The notes below the pieces were generated by a model. The model was given only the letters and a program-made list of their open reading frames with translations. It was not told the DNA's origin and ran no database searches. 64,000 bases of DNA from Ilex aquifolium (lineage: Eukaryota > Streptophyta > Magnoliopsida > Aquifoliales > Aquifoliaceae), in contig OX637395.1 in assembly GCA_951799425.1 (NCBI GenBank), positions 5,668,951-5,732,950 on the forward strand, given 5' to 3'. Every line of letters begins with the position of its first letter. The stretch's first letter is position 1. The translations under genes were made by a program, and so were the position numbers. Positions 1 to 11,765 of the stretch are shown in pieces.

Positions 1-910
1 GCTTGAAGATCAAGATCAAAATCTGTTCACGAGAGAGGAATCCTTTACTCATTCATGTGAGAGGTAAATCAACTTTTTGCCCCTTATAGTAGGTATAATA
101 TTTCAAATATGAGGGATTTAGGTGATTAAGCGACAAATATGAAAGGGTCTAGATATAATTTATTCAATTAGTTTTAGACGTCAAACTGATGACTGTTAAC
201 ATCAGGTGCGCATTGATACAAATTTATATCTTTACAGGTGCAAATTGAGATTTTTGATTTTTGAGAGTATAAATTAAAATTCAAATGATCTTTTAGGGTA
301 TAATTAGTAATTAACCCAAATATATATATAAACTGAAGTGAGTAAACACATTTTTTACCATCCCAAGATCGTTCCTAGGTTATTTACCATAAAGTAGAAT
401 GATTTTGAATTTTGGAGATAAAGAGCGGCTCAGATCATTTCATAACCAAAAAAAGTCATCATCCAACGGACGGCATTATCTCAAACTGTATCAAGTTATT
501 GACGTCTCAGATCATTTTGATCTGATGTACCACATTAGTTCTTTTGAAATATTTTTGCTGCTAAAAATTTTTAGTTTCTAAAATTGACACCCTTACATTG
601 AATTCGGCTCTCAATCTCGCCCAAAATCAAATGTCATCTACTAAAATTCTGTTCAAATCTAAAATTAACGTCCATATTTAAATTTTGACCCCTGCTTATG
701 CTACTCTAAATAATATCATTTCCACATCAGAGAAATCACTTTTTCACATCACAACTTCAGAATATTCAATATAATGATGATACTATATTATTTACTCCGC
801 TTTCCTTTATTACCTGCATCAATTTCGATCTTTATCGCCTTTCTTCTCTGTCTCCCTCTGTTTCTCTCTTTGTTCCTCCTCTCGATCTTTGCCCCCAACG
901 AATAATCACC

Positions 911-1170
911 CAGGGCCGGCCCAACAGTATGAAGAAAAAAAAAGCATGGGCTTTAGGCCCCAAATTGTTAGAAGGCACCATAATTTTAGGTACATCACTA
1001 GCCCACAAAAAAAAAATTTCCATTAAATTTTAAGCCTACAAAAAAGCTCCAAAAAATAAAATTCAATCAAAATTTTATTGCAATAATTTTAGCCTATAAT
1101 CCAATCCATAACATTAAAAATTTAGAAATTAAAAAAATATTCAAAAGTCAACTCATATATATTCCACCCA

Positions 1171-1209
<39 letters not shown>

Positions 1210-1392
1210 GTAAAAAACAAAAACAAAAGTTGAAATCTCTTTCTCGATAATATTAACATATCCTTCTGTTGTCTTCCTCTCACATAGAAAATTAAAAATA
1301 AATTAATTTTTTTTAAAAAATAATACTAAAAATAAAAAGGCCTCCATTTAATATTTCTACTTTAGGTCTCAAATTGGCTTGAGCCGCCCCTG
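911..1392. mobile_element. Non-autonomous hAT-like element (482 bp)
   Basis: It begins CAGGGCCGGCCCAA and ends TTGAGCCGCCCCTG, imperfect terminal inverted repeats of the CAGGG type seen in hAT elements. It is flanked by an imperfect 8-bp duplication, TAATCACC (903-910) and TAGCCACC (1393-1400), the length expected for hAT. It holds a (CT)n tract but no transposase. The element at 5937-8042 has the same ends and a shared subterminal stretch (TAGGCCCCAAATT against TAGGGCCCCAAATT), so both belong to one family. Confidence 0.7.
1169..1204. repeat. (CT)n microsatellite
   Basis: Uninterrupted CT dinucleotide run inside the hAT-like element at 911-1392. Confidence 0.9.
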
Positions 1393-1400
1393 TAGCCACC

Positions 1401-3540
1401 GGCGCCCCTTTCTCTTCTCTCTTTTTCTCTCCTCACCGAAACCCTCTCTCTTCACAACAACACTATGGAGGCACCATCGGAGACACAATGATCAACCATC
1501 GACAATCTTGAAGCCTCACTCGGGTATCCATCCCCCCCTTTCTCTCTGCGCATGTCTCCCCTTACCACAACCACCCCTTCCTTCCCTCTCCCATCTACAA
1601 CCGAAACTCATAACAATCCACCAAACACCCTATATATCCAAAGCCGAACTCTTACTTGTAGCCAACCAACACCTCCACCCCCTTTCCTCCCCAGTCCCCC
1701 CAACTACCACCGAAACCTCCCTAGCCAACAAACGTCTCCCCATCCCCACACGCACACATTGCTACCGAAACTCACCACAGTCACCGAAATACCAAGTGTT
1801 TATATTATTGCTTCAATGAGCGGACCAACATTATCCTTATTTTTTAGCGAACTTACTTTGTCTGTTGTAGCAACCATTTATAGCACGACGGCGCTGCTCC
1901 AGCGATCAGCAATGTCACAACTCCAGCGGGACGATGATCTCCTAAAAAAATGTTTTATTGGTTTGAGTTTGTTATTGTCTTTAGTTTTACATATTTTTAG
2001 GTTATTTACAATCTTTTTATGTACGTTCTAGGATATGAGAACCTAAGATTGGTTCAGGCTAAGTGGTTCTTTGTGAACAATGATGAGTTCATCTATTTCT
2101 GGTGTTTGTTTTGTCCAAAAACTGCAAAGAATTCCGGAAGAACCAAGGAGCCCTTTTGATCAAGAGCCAAACCTTTTATTTTTTTGGCACATTTGGGAAT
2201 GGTTTGCATCAAAAGAAAACAAAAATGACAAGAACCACTATGAGGTGTATACACGATATTTAATGAGTTTTCCATACTGCTATTCAAGGTTCTTTAGGTT
2301 GTAATGTCTATGTTTTTAAAATATTATTTTCTCTCTAAAAAATTTCAAATCTTGACTTCAATTTAATGCTTTGTGCACATTCATAAATTTTTCAAGTTAT
2401 ACACTATTCCTGCAGTATACTGAAATTCAACTTGATTTGTTGTCAATATGTCTTATAGTTCATTTGATTTGTTGCCAATTTGATACATTATTTGGCTGGG
2501 ATTGTAGTTAAAAGTAAGCTCGCCTTCTCAAAGCAGTACCGATGGTTGTTGAAGATATGTTTTAGGTTTGGAAGTGATAATGATGGTGGTCTTAGTGATG
2601 ATAGTTAATCTCGAAGTTATGATGGATGGGTGGTGGTGGGGTAAAGCTCTTGGGACAAATTTGTGCAACATAAAATTAACTTAGTTGATAAAATTTGGTT
2701 TGAATTGAATAACAAAATTAATTTAAATAGTTGACTTGGTAAGATTAATTTCAATTTAAGCACAAAATTTGATTAGTTATCAAAATGTAGGATAAGTGGT
2801 AATAATAGTAATGGTGGTATTAGTGGTAATAATCCTGTATAGTTGTGTTTTTAGAAGATTTTGCATGAATTCTTTATGGGACTTAAATTTTATATATTCA
2901 GTTTCTCAATTTAATAATGTTAGCATAGTTGGATTTAATCATGGAAATTTGATCAAGACCAGTGTCCATTGGTGACATACTATTTCTTCACGAATATGTT
3001 TAAGTATGATATATGAAAAACATCTTTACTTGATAAGGTTTGCACATCTTCATATTTTTAGAGAGAATTTAGCTGTAATTGTTTGGAAAAATAGAAAAAA
3101 AAAATTATATTTAGAAGCATGAGCATTCTCTAAACTATCAACATACTATGAAGACAAAAAATGTAATTTAACCTGATAGTGTTAAAATTTTAGTTTTAAT
3201 TGATTTAGATTTTGTTAATGTTGTTTATTATATTTTTTGTTGCAATTCATCTTTTAATCCCCCTTCCTTGCTTTCTATCTCATATTTTTTTAATTGTTTT
3301 CATACCACAATGATTTTTGAATTTACTACCATTTGGATATCAATCAATAATTAAACAGTCATTGAACAATGTTTGAGATTGTTTTGATTTGCATTCTATC
3401 AATTTTTTTTAAAAAAATAATGGGCCCATATTATATTTATCAATGTTTTTTCTTAATTTTTTTAATTGGCAATTTTTTATGGTATACAGTCTCTTAATGC
3501 ACATGTATTTGCTTTTAATTTTTTTTTGGTTACGTCGTAC
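1401..3540. other. AT-rich stretch without a recognisable gene
   Basis: Proline- and serine-rich open frames at 1401-2030 come from a C-rich, low-complexity sequence and overlap one another in different frames; none resembles a known protein. From about 2040 onward the sequence is AT-rich with frequent stops in all frames. It lies inside the putative Helitron-like span, so it may be captured or old intergenic DNA. Confidence 0.5.
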
Positions 3541-4169
3541 CTTCAGGCATGGGCAATTGCTAGTATCTTATATTGCAGTTGAAAAGTTAAAATTTTAATT
3601 TATAAAAACATAGTAATGATAAAGATTAATCCAATTTTTATTTAATTTAATCCAATGGTAAAAAAATTCATCATAATTTTTTTTTTTTCCGTTTAAAAAC
3701 ATCAACTTCTCCGTACAGCCCCCATAGTCAGACAACCCAACTAACACACTCCTCAATGTCAAATAACCCCATTAATCTACACCTACCCTTCTCTCTTTTT
3801 TTTTTATTATGTATATCTCTAATTTTCTTCTATCCATTTTAATTTTAAATTGTATAATTAAAGAAAAAATAAATTATTATTTAAAATATAAATAATGATT
3901 GATCAAATATTCGATTTTTAGTATTACAGAATGTCTTTAGATATGAAATTATTCCTAATTGTACAATATAACATGACATGATTCATTCTAATCTTATTTA
4001 TACATAGACACAGATGCAAGGAATATATTATCTCTAGCCAAAAATAAGAGAACTGAGATACTATCACACATCTATATCCAGATGTGCCCCCACCAAACTC
4101 ATTCACCAATACCCTTTGTTAATAAAGTAGAACCTAAAAATTCATAAAAAGATACCATCCCAAATAGTT

Positions 4170-4262
4170 AGATTAGTCGCATGGTATATTTTTTAGTCAC
4201 GAAACGATCTGAGCCGCTCTTTGTCTCTTGCTTTTAAAATCGTTCTACTTTATTATATAGAT
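4170..4262 (-). repeat. Helitron-like 5' terminal repeat copy
   Basis: Read on the minus strand from 4262 it gives TATATAATAAAGTAGAACG, then AGACAAAGAGCGGCTCAGATC and TTTCGTGACTAAAAAATATAC. It matches the + copy at 8298-8390 almost base for base. The two face each other across the inverted repeat at 4318-8296. Confidence 0.55.
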
Positions 4263-4768
4263 ATTATATCAAATTTATAAACAGTGCATATTCGTTTGCA
4301 TATCGACATTTTTATTAATGAATTTTACTAATCAATTTAATTACGACCTAAAGTCGTTAATATATGCCTGATAACCAAATCTCCCTAGAAAAAATCAATC
4401 TAAATCATCCACAAACACACAACACTACCATGAAAACTAGCTACACACACCCCATGATTGTGGTCACTGGTTCAACCTCAGTGGGACTAATCATCCACTC
4501 AGATTATCTATTGATCATCGCTTGATTAGTTGTTATCTCACCAACTAACTTGGTAAGTTATTATCGCACCAACTAGCTTAGTAAGACGTGAACCCTTCCT
4601 CTACCAAATTATTCTTTTTTGATCATTGGCTTATGGCACATTAACAATCGTTTTTAATTGTACTTCCCCCTCCACATTTAGTAAACCATATAAACCTAAT
4701 TGTATATTAAAGCAATGTGGATAGTTAGATTAGTGTGATTCATTGACTCGCTTTAGGCATTTAATGCA

Positions 4769-5733
4769 AGAATTTATAGTATTATTTGGTATACAATATT
4801 TAGTAAGCACATTTGAACTGCATAATTTTATTTACCCTTTTTTGTATGTCGTATTAAAAGTTTTGGAATTGTTGTTCAACATTCAAATTTATGATTTGAA
4901 AGTAATTTACAATTCTTCTCAACCATCCTTTTCTCATGAATGAATTGGTCATTTTCATCTTCACTAGGGCAACATTTGAGAAAATTTATTCATTGAACCT
5001 TAACTATAGTAGGAAAAAATGGAAAGTCTTAATACGTTGCATTCACCAACATTAATTCCCACAAATTCAAGCAACCTTATTTTACTAGAAAGAAAAAGAC
5101 AAAGGAATAGACACAAAGCCACCATGGTCCTAGGTCAACTTTCAATTATGGAACCACTAATACCACGTCATCTTTATGTGAGAATAGCCAAGAGATGGAT
5201 GCTTTGTGCTTCTCCCACCAAATCATTTCTTTCACACAACTTTATATTAGGAAAAGCATCATCACCTCAACTCATCGATTCTTAAAAGTCTAAAATACCC
5301 CTGAAGTATAAGTATTTTTCTTTCTTTTTAAATTTTTTTTCCTGGTATTTGATAAGAGAAAAAAAAATAGTACTAAATGTATAGGAAAAGATAAGTAATA
5401 AATAATTTTATCTCATTTTAGAGTCGTCACTTGAACAGTTAAGCGGCTCATTATCTCAAGATTTGATCTCTTATGCTCCGTTTGATATGATGAAAAAATG
5501 GAATGATGGAAAGTTGGAAAGATGAAAAGTTAGAGGGATAAATAAAACATCATGTTTAATAAGGAAGGAATATAGGAAGGATGGAAAAGTGGATGGATTA
5601 ACTTTCCTTTCAATTCACCAAAATTAATCCCTCCAAAATCGGAAGGAAAGTGGATGGAAAGTTAATTATTTGTGTTGAGATGTATCTTATTTATCTATAT
5701 ATCTTTTTATATATGTGTAAAAAAATGTAACTA
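4769..5733. other. Loop of the inverted-repeat element, no recognisable gene
   Basis: This is the single-copy segment between the two arms. An 88-codon open frame at 5019-5285 (+) does not resemble any protein family I know and is probably chance. From 5475 to 5690 the sequence (GCTCCGTTTGATATGATG followed by many GGAAAG/GGATGG runs) has the look of a small decayed MITE. Confidence 0.4.
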
Positions 5734-5947
5734 TGCATTAAATGCCTAAAGCGAGTCAATGAATCCCACTAATCTAACTATCCACATTGATTTAATATAC
5801 AATTAGGTTTATATGGTTTACTAAATGTGGAGGGGGGAGTACAATTAAAAACGATTGTTAATGTGCCATAAGCCAATGATCAAAAAAGAATAATTTGGTA
5901 GAGGAAGGGTTCACGTCTTACTAAGCTAGTTGGTGTCAGGGCCGGGG

Positions 5948-6549
5948 TTCGTTTGTTTAGCAGGAGAATAGTAGAAAATGCAAGAAAAATAAACTTTTTA
6001 AAATTTTTATGTGTTTGGTTAGCATGAAAAGGAAAATGATTCAAAAAATAATTTTCTTTCATGCTTGAATTTTCTCACAAATAACAAACTTTTTTTTCTT
6101 GTAAAAAACACAAGGAAATGCAAGAAAGTTGTGATCTATAACTAACTTTCTATTTTACCCTTATTTTTCTTAAAATATTTTATTGGTTATTAATTTTAAA
6201 AAATTTTGGTATGGATTTGATCAATTATATAATTTGGCCCAAAAACTTTTGTGTTGGTGATTGTCTTAGAATTTGGTTTCAAGTATTTTTTTTAAAAAAT
6301 TTAACTTTCAATTATAATTACATATTTTTTTTAGACCGATTTAATATAATTAAGGGGAATTTAGACAATTGTACAAAATTTTTTATAACTTTATTTTCTT
6401 TAATGAAATTTCTTAAAAATTTTCCCGTAAATTTTTCATTCTAACCAAATATATGTATGAAAATATATTTTTCTATCATTTTCTTTTCTTTCACTTCACT
6501 TTCTATCATTTTCACTTTCCATCATTTTTTTCTTCCTAACCAAACAGAG
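5948..6549. mobile_element. Nested MITE inside the hAT-like element
   Basis: The left end TTCGTTTGTTTAGCAGGAGA and the right end, read in reverse (CTCTGTTTGGTTAGGAAGAA), form imperfect terminal inverted repeats. The segment separates the hAT terminus (CAGGGCCGG) from its expected subterminal sequence (TAGGGCCCCAAATTTTAG), which resumes right after it. It is AT-rich and has no coding capacity. Confidence 0.5.
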
Positions 6550-6763
6550 TCAGGCAACTAAGTTGCTTGCCTAGGGCCCCAAATTTTAGAGGGCCCCCAA
6601 AATATTTATCCCTTTAGTATAGTATGTCTAATTTTTTATGTTTTATTTTATATTTTAGATATGATTAAAATTTTTGGGGCCCAAATTTTATTAATTCAAA
6701 TCAGTATCTAATTTTATTAGGGGCTTAGGGAGGCCGGTACCTCTCTAAAAACTTAATAGAATA

Positions 6764-7196
6764 AAAGTACACTTTTTAAAATAATTGGGATAGAAATACA
6801 TCTCCTAAAAAAAAGTCATAAAAACTCTTTTACCCCTACCATAAATAGTGCATACCTAATTGACAACTTTTATATTTCCAATATCTAAATATTAGAATGT
6901 GAGACTTTCAAGATTACTTTTGATATTTGTGTATCATTTAAATTTTGAAATTTCATATATATATATATATATGTTACTGTTTGATGTTATTATATACATG
7001 TGTGTGTGTGTATATATATAATTTCAAAATTCAAATGATACACAAATATAAAAAAGAATCTTGAAAGTCTCACATTCTAATATTTAAATATTGAAAATAT
7101 AAAAGTTGTCAATTAAATATGCACTATTTATGGTAAGAGTAATTATGGAATACATTTTAGAAAGAATTTGAAAATGTTTTAAAATGTGTACTTATT
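6764..7196. repeat. Palindromic foldback repeat with (TA)n loop
   Basis: Two arms of about 200 bp are reverse complements. For example, CATAAATAGTGCATACCTAA on the left pairs with the region around ATGCACTATTTATGG on the right, and GAATGTGAGACTTTCAAGAT pairs with ATCTTGAAAGTCTCACATTC. The centre (about 6955-7020) is AT/GT dinucleotide repeat. It is nested in the hAT-like element at 5937-8042. Confidence 0.75.
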
Positions 7197-8297
7197 GACA
7201 ACTATTTGATGAAAATGAGGGCTTAAATGAGGATAAGTTTGGAGGTGGTACTTTAAGCCAAATAAGTTTTGAAAAAGATACTTACACCCCATTATCTCAT
7301 TTTATTAGGTCTAAAATTACTCTCTACTTGGTTAAACCCAAATTTTAGAGGCCTCCATAAAATTTACCACTTTAGTATAATAGTCCTTTTTATTTTTATT
7401 TTTTGTATTTTAGATATGATTCAAATTTTTAGGGCTCAAATTTTAATAGTTCAAATCAATATCTAATTTTTTTGGATCCAAAATTACTCCTTCATGTGAG
7501 CTTTGATTTAAATTTTTCTAAATATTTTGGGTGTGTTCATAGTTGTATTTCACTCACTCACATAGAAAATTTATATTCATTATTTCTTGTGGTGAAAATC
7601 TATAAAATTGGTTCCTTTTTTGTCTTAATATAAATTTTCAGTCCAAATAATTTATACTTAAATTGTCTATGTTAATAAAGTTTTGTATTTCATGCGTGCA
7701 CATTACTCATGGGTAAAGAATGATTCTTTGTTATCTTAAAATTATTCTTTGCTCACATTTCTATTATTAAATTACTTGTTGAAAACTTAAATTGATGAAA
7801 TTTTATTTGTAATCAACTAAGAGTGAACGAATTAACAATATTATCTATTAAAAAAAATTATTGTCAAAATTTGAGTATAAAAACTTGATCAATATTTTAA
7901 ATTTTTTTTAAAAATAAAAAATATTTTTTTAAAACATAAAAAATTATAATAATTAAAAATAAAATATAACAATAGACAAAATATTAATAGGGTGTCGTAT
8001 GAAAATTTTGCCTAAGCCCCGCTTGACCTTGGGCCGCCCTTGGTTGGTGCGATAATAACTAACCAAGTTAGTTGGTGAGATAACAACTAATCAAACGATG
8101 ATCAATAGATAATCTGAGTGGATGATTAGTGCCACTGAGGTTGAACCAGTGACCACAATCATGGGGCGTGTGTAGCTAGTTTTCATGGTAGTGTTGTGTT
8201 TGTGGATGATTTGGATTGGTTTTTTCTGAGGAGATTTGGTTATCATACATATATTAACGACTTTAGGTCGTAATTAAATTGATTAGTAAAATTCATT

Positions 8298-8470
8298 TAT
8301 ATAATAAAGTAGAACGATTTTGAATTCAAGAGACAAAGAGCGACTCAGATTATTTCGTGACTAAAAAATATACCATCCGATGGACAACACTATCTCAAAC
8401 TGTCTCGAGTTATTAACGTCTCAGATCATTAGTTCTTGAAATATTTATTTCACTCAAAATTTTTAATTTT
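8298..8470 (+). repeat. Helitron-like 5' terminal repeat copy
   Basis: It starts ATATAATAAAGTAGAACGAT, continues with AGAGACAAAGAGCGACTCAG and later TTATTAACGTCTCAGATCAT. This is the same terminal repeat as at 392-590 (+), 4170-4262 (-) and 15650-15835 (-). It follows the right arm of the inverted-repeat element immediately. Confidence 0.55.
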
Positions 8471-8661
8471 CAAAAAAAAATTTACTAACATCACGCAAAT
8501 CATTTCCCAAATTTTAATTCCACAAGATCCTTCACTAACTTTACGGAAACCTTCCTAATTTAATTTACGAGGTGCTGTCCACAACTCTGCTTTCAGTCAT
8601 AGTCACCTCTCTCTCTCTCTCTCTCTCTCTCTCATGCCCAATTCACGCATATATATACAGA

Positions 8662-8693
<32 letters not shown>

Positions 8694-10792
8694 GCTGCTC
8701 TCTATCTCAATCTCACGGCCCAAATCACGCTGTGATCTCCTTTACATAAGAAGGCGAGAGTTGTGATCTTCTATTCATACCAAAAACTATCCCCAAAATA
8801 TTGCCCTAATGTGCCGCCCGTATCATGTCCTAATCAAAATCTGCAATCTCTCTCGCATTCCCACGAAGCGGTCAGGTATGTCTTCCCTCTCTCAATTTCT
8901 TCATCTCTTTCTGCTCACGCACACGAACACGCACAGTTACACAAAGCGACAGGGGTAAACAGTATAAAACCTTAGTCTTTGATGTCACTGTCGCTTTGTG
9001 TGCTTTGGATTTAAGAGACCCCAATAACCTTGCCTTCAGACGAATATGCAATCATCTGCAAGGTTATATTGGGGTAATTTGAAAGACTCCAATACTATAT
9101 AACTGTCAGAAAAAAATTGGAGCCATGAATAACTGTCAGGTTTAATTGGAACCCATCAATTAAACCCCTGATCTTGCAAATTTTTTTATGCGCTGTACAA
9201 ATTTATGGGGAAAAGTTCCAATGCTCCGTGTGCGTGAGCACCTTCACTCCAATAAACCTATGGGGTAAAGTTTCAATGCTTATTTAAGAGACTCCAATAG
9301 GCATTTAAGAAATGAGGGTGAAGATCATCATGAATCTTCTGTTCTGTGAATTAGTTGCTATGTGAATTGGTCAGAAAGTATATAACTTCCAAGTTGTTTT
9401 TTCTGTTCTGTGAATTAGTTGCTTATGCGAGTTGCTATGTGAATTGGTCAGAAAGTATATAACTTCCAAGTTGTTTTTGGGGTCAGGTTTATCATTTTGT
9501 AAATTTCTGTAACTGGTATGCATTCTCCACCCTCTTTAATTCTAAACGTCTAAATGAGAAAAATATTATAAATTATTATTTTTCATTTCGTTCATTGATT
9601 TTTCTATAGTTCTAATGTTTTATGTTTTGTTGTAACTCCACAGCAGAATCTAAATGTATTTGTATTTGTATTTCGTGTAAATATCCTTCTTCAATTTAGA
9701 ATTTGGGTTATGCTTGGTGTTTGTTTGAAAAACATGAATTGCGTTAATTGATAATTTGGCTTAATGACAATTGATTGCGTTTTTCTTGGCTGTCCTTTTT
9801 ATTTAGCAGTTGGTAGTTTGAAGAAATTCTGCTCGCTGAGCAAGCCACACTACATCTACCAGTTGGGTTCTGGTCAATATTTTATTTTCTGTAGTTGCAA
9901 GATTAGTTTTTTTTTTAATTTTTAATTTCAATATAAGCTTAAAACTTTGAATCTGAGATTTCTTAATTTGGTGCTGAGATTAACCCATTTGGGGATTTTG
10001 ATTTTCCTAAGTTTGTGGCTTTCTAAATTAGATTTTGGTTTTGCCTTCAGTATGGTTTAGGCACTTCCTTTGTTACAGTTCTCAAACCAAAAATTCTAGA
10101 ATGTGTATACGGCATCGTGAAGATTTCTATAAAGTAGGGCTTATACGACAACGTGATTTGTTGGTGTGGGAGTAGGAGTGAAGGTGCCTACCCCGATGCC
10201 AAAAGAGAAGAGTGTGGTGGTGTTATTGTTGATGCTCTTCATTTGGTTTGGTTAATTTGGTTTGTTTTGGTTGCTATTGGTGTCAATTTCCTTTGTCACA
10301 TTAGTTTAGTTGCTCTATAAATGCTAATGCATTACTTCTCTTAATTTGAACAACTGATGCATTTGAAGAATGGAGGCCACCCTTTGTCTACCACTACTAT
10401 CCACGGCTGCACTTTTCTATTTCGTCTCTCCATGTTGCTCCCTTGCTCTCCCTGTTTCTTTTCTTTGGATAACTCTTCGTTTTACGAGCATTGATTTGAA
10501 AAATCAGAATACATCATGTGACGCTATACTAGGCTCAATTCTATTATGAATATTTTAAAACATTTGTAGTATGTTGTGTTGGAACTGCTCTTAATAATTG
10601 TTATTATGTTCTTTTTAGTCAAATAATTGTAGTATTATGTTCTTGGTATGTTGAGTCTGCGCTTGAAGACACTATGTATCATCATAATAGCATTCAACAC
10701 CATTGCTAGGTGTTTATGTTTATTACTATTATAATGTTGTGGTTGTTGGTAAATGGTTATGTCAATTGATCAAAAAAAAAAAAAAGGACTAC
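8471..10792. other. Intergenic stretch, no gene recognised
   Basis: It contains (CT)n tracts near 8608-8633 and 8667-8691 and a direct duplication of about 60 bp (GTGAATTGGTCAGAAAGTAT at about 9361 and 9441). Serine-rich open frames here are translations of the CT repeats. There is no supported coding region. The mixture of CT-rich leader-like sequence and GT-rich sequence could be an old 5' untranslated exon captured by a transposon, but nothing proves it. Confidence 0.5.
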
Positions 10793-11280
10793 GGCGTGAT
10801 CATAGTTATCAAATCGTGTATCGGAAGGTGTATCATTTTTTAAAAATAGTGTATCGTATCGTATATCGTAAGATACGGCTCAATTTTAAATAATTAATAA
10901 TAAAATATATATGTTTTTGAAAAAAAATCATAGACTCATAAAAACATAATATTTTATTAATATTCCACCTACTATTCAAGTCATCAATATAATTTACTAA
11001 TATTAAAAAAATAATGAAGGGTATCAAATTAAATTAATGATACTTATTTATACTTAAAAGTAAAAAGTCATAATGTAGTGGGGTAGTAAATGTAATTCTT
11101 CACACTTATAGCAAAAAAACACAGTCGTGGGTCACGAACAGAGAGAGAGAGAGAGAGAAGAGGCGAGAGGCAACTCAGGCGAGAGGCGATGAACGATGCC
11201 GGTGCCGGTGCCGGAGAAAGAGAGAGAGAGAAGAAGAAGACGAAGAACATTTGCTAGAGAAGGAAGAAGAAGGCAGCTGC

Positions 11281-11400
11281 GATCCAGAGGCAGCGACTGG
11301 CTTGGATGCTTCGATTGATGGCTTGGCTGTTTCGATCGATGGCTTGGATGCTTCGACTGGCTTGGCTGCTTTGATCGATGGCTTGGATGCTTCGTTGTCG
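11281..11400. repeat. Degenerate tandem repeat (GGCTTGGATGCTTCG units)
   Basis: The phrase GATGGCTTGGATGCTTCG and close variants (GGCTTGGCTGCTTTGATC, GGCTTGGCTGTTTCGATC) recur at about 26-30-bp spacing. One more copy lies across the nested element at about 12940-12965, showing that the array was already there when that element inserted. The long open frames on both strands here are products of the array. Confidence 0.6.
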
Positions 11401-11435
11401 TCAAGAACAGAAAGAAGAGAGAGAGGGGCTAGGGT

Positions 11436-11731
11436 CAGTGTTTTAAATCCCGGCCTGGCCCGGCGGGTCAACCCGGTGAACCGGTCCCCTAACCGGGCCG
11501 GGTTTATTAAAAGACCGTTTATGTAAAGAACCCGGGGTAAACCCGTTGAACCGGTCAAAAACCGGTAAAACCCGTGAGAACCGGACGGGTTCACTAAACT
11601 GGCCGGGTTTTTTTATTTACTATAAAAACAAAATTTGGGGGCACTTTTGGGCATTTTTTCCATTCAGCCCTAAATTCACTCCTTCCCTTCCCCGTTCCCA
11701 GCCAGCCCCCTCTTCGCAACGAAGCGAACAG

Positions 11732-11765
<34 letters not shown>

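Larger units (their letters stand above)
385..3574 (+). mobile_element. Putative Helitron-like element (low confidence span)
   Basis: The left side (about 392-590) is a copy of a terminal repeat that recurs at 4170-4262, 8298-8470 and 15650-15835; it reads AAAGTAGAATGATTTTGAAT and then AAAGAGCGGCTCAGATC. In better copies this repeat begins with TATATAATAAAGTAGAACG, which resembles a Helitron 5' end (TC followed by AT-rich sequence). At 3543-3574 there is a short hairpin around ACCTTCAGGCA followed by GGGCAATTGCTAG and then T, which fits a Helitron 3' end (hairpin, CTRR, insertion before T). No helicase or Rep ORF is visible, so it would be non-autonomous. Pairing these two ends into one element is inference; there is no target duplication to confirm it because Helitrons do not make one. 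Confidence 0.3.
5937..8042. mobile_element. Non-autonomous hAT-like element (2.1 kb) with nested insertions
   Basis: It begins CAGGGCCGG and ends GGGCCGCCCTTG, and is flanked by an 8-bp target duplication, GTTGGTGT (5929-5936) and GTTGGTGC (8043-8050), 7 of 8 identical. It is the same family as 911-1392. It was inserted into the right arm of the 4318-8296 inverted repeat, which restores to a continuous match of the left arm when this element is removed. It carries at least two later insertions (5948-6549 and 6764-7196). No transposase is visible. Confidence 0.75.
4318..8296. mobile_element. Long inverted-repeat (foldback-like) element split by a hAT insertion
   Basis: The left arm, 4318-4768 (451 bp), is nearly the exact reverse complement of the right arm, 5734-5936 plus 8051-8296 (449 bp in total). 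The right arm is interrupted by the hAT-like element 5937-8042 and its target duplication. Shared landmarks are the outer ATGAATTTTACTAATCAATT, the middle CCATGATTGTGGTCACTGGT (one mismatch) and the inner AGGCATTTAATGCA. The unique loop is 4769-5733. No transposase is visible in the loop. Such long arms are known in Mutator-like and foldback elements, but I see no clear target duplication, so the class is open. Confidence 0.75.

Noticed and set aside
1379..2031. Overlapping Pro/Ser/Thr-rich open frames of 146 and 159 codons
   Set aside because: They come from one C-rich low-complexity sequence in two frames, include the edge of a hAT-like element, and resemble no protein.
8572..8975. Open frames with SLSLSLSL runs
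   Set aside because: They are translations of (CT)n microsatellites.
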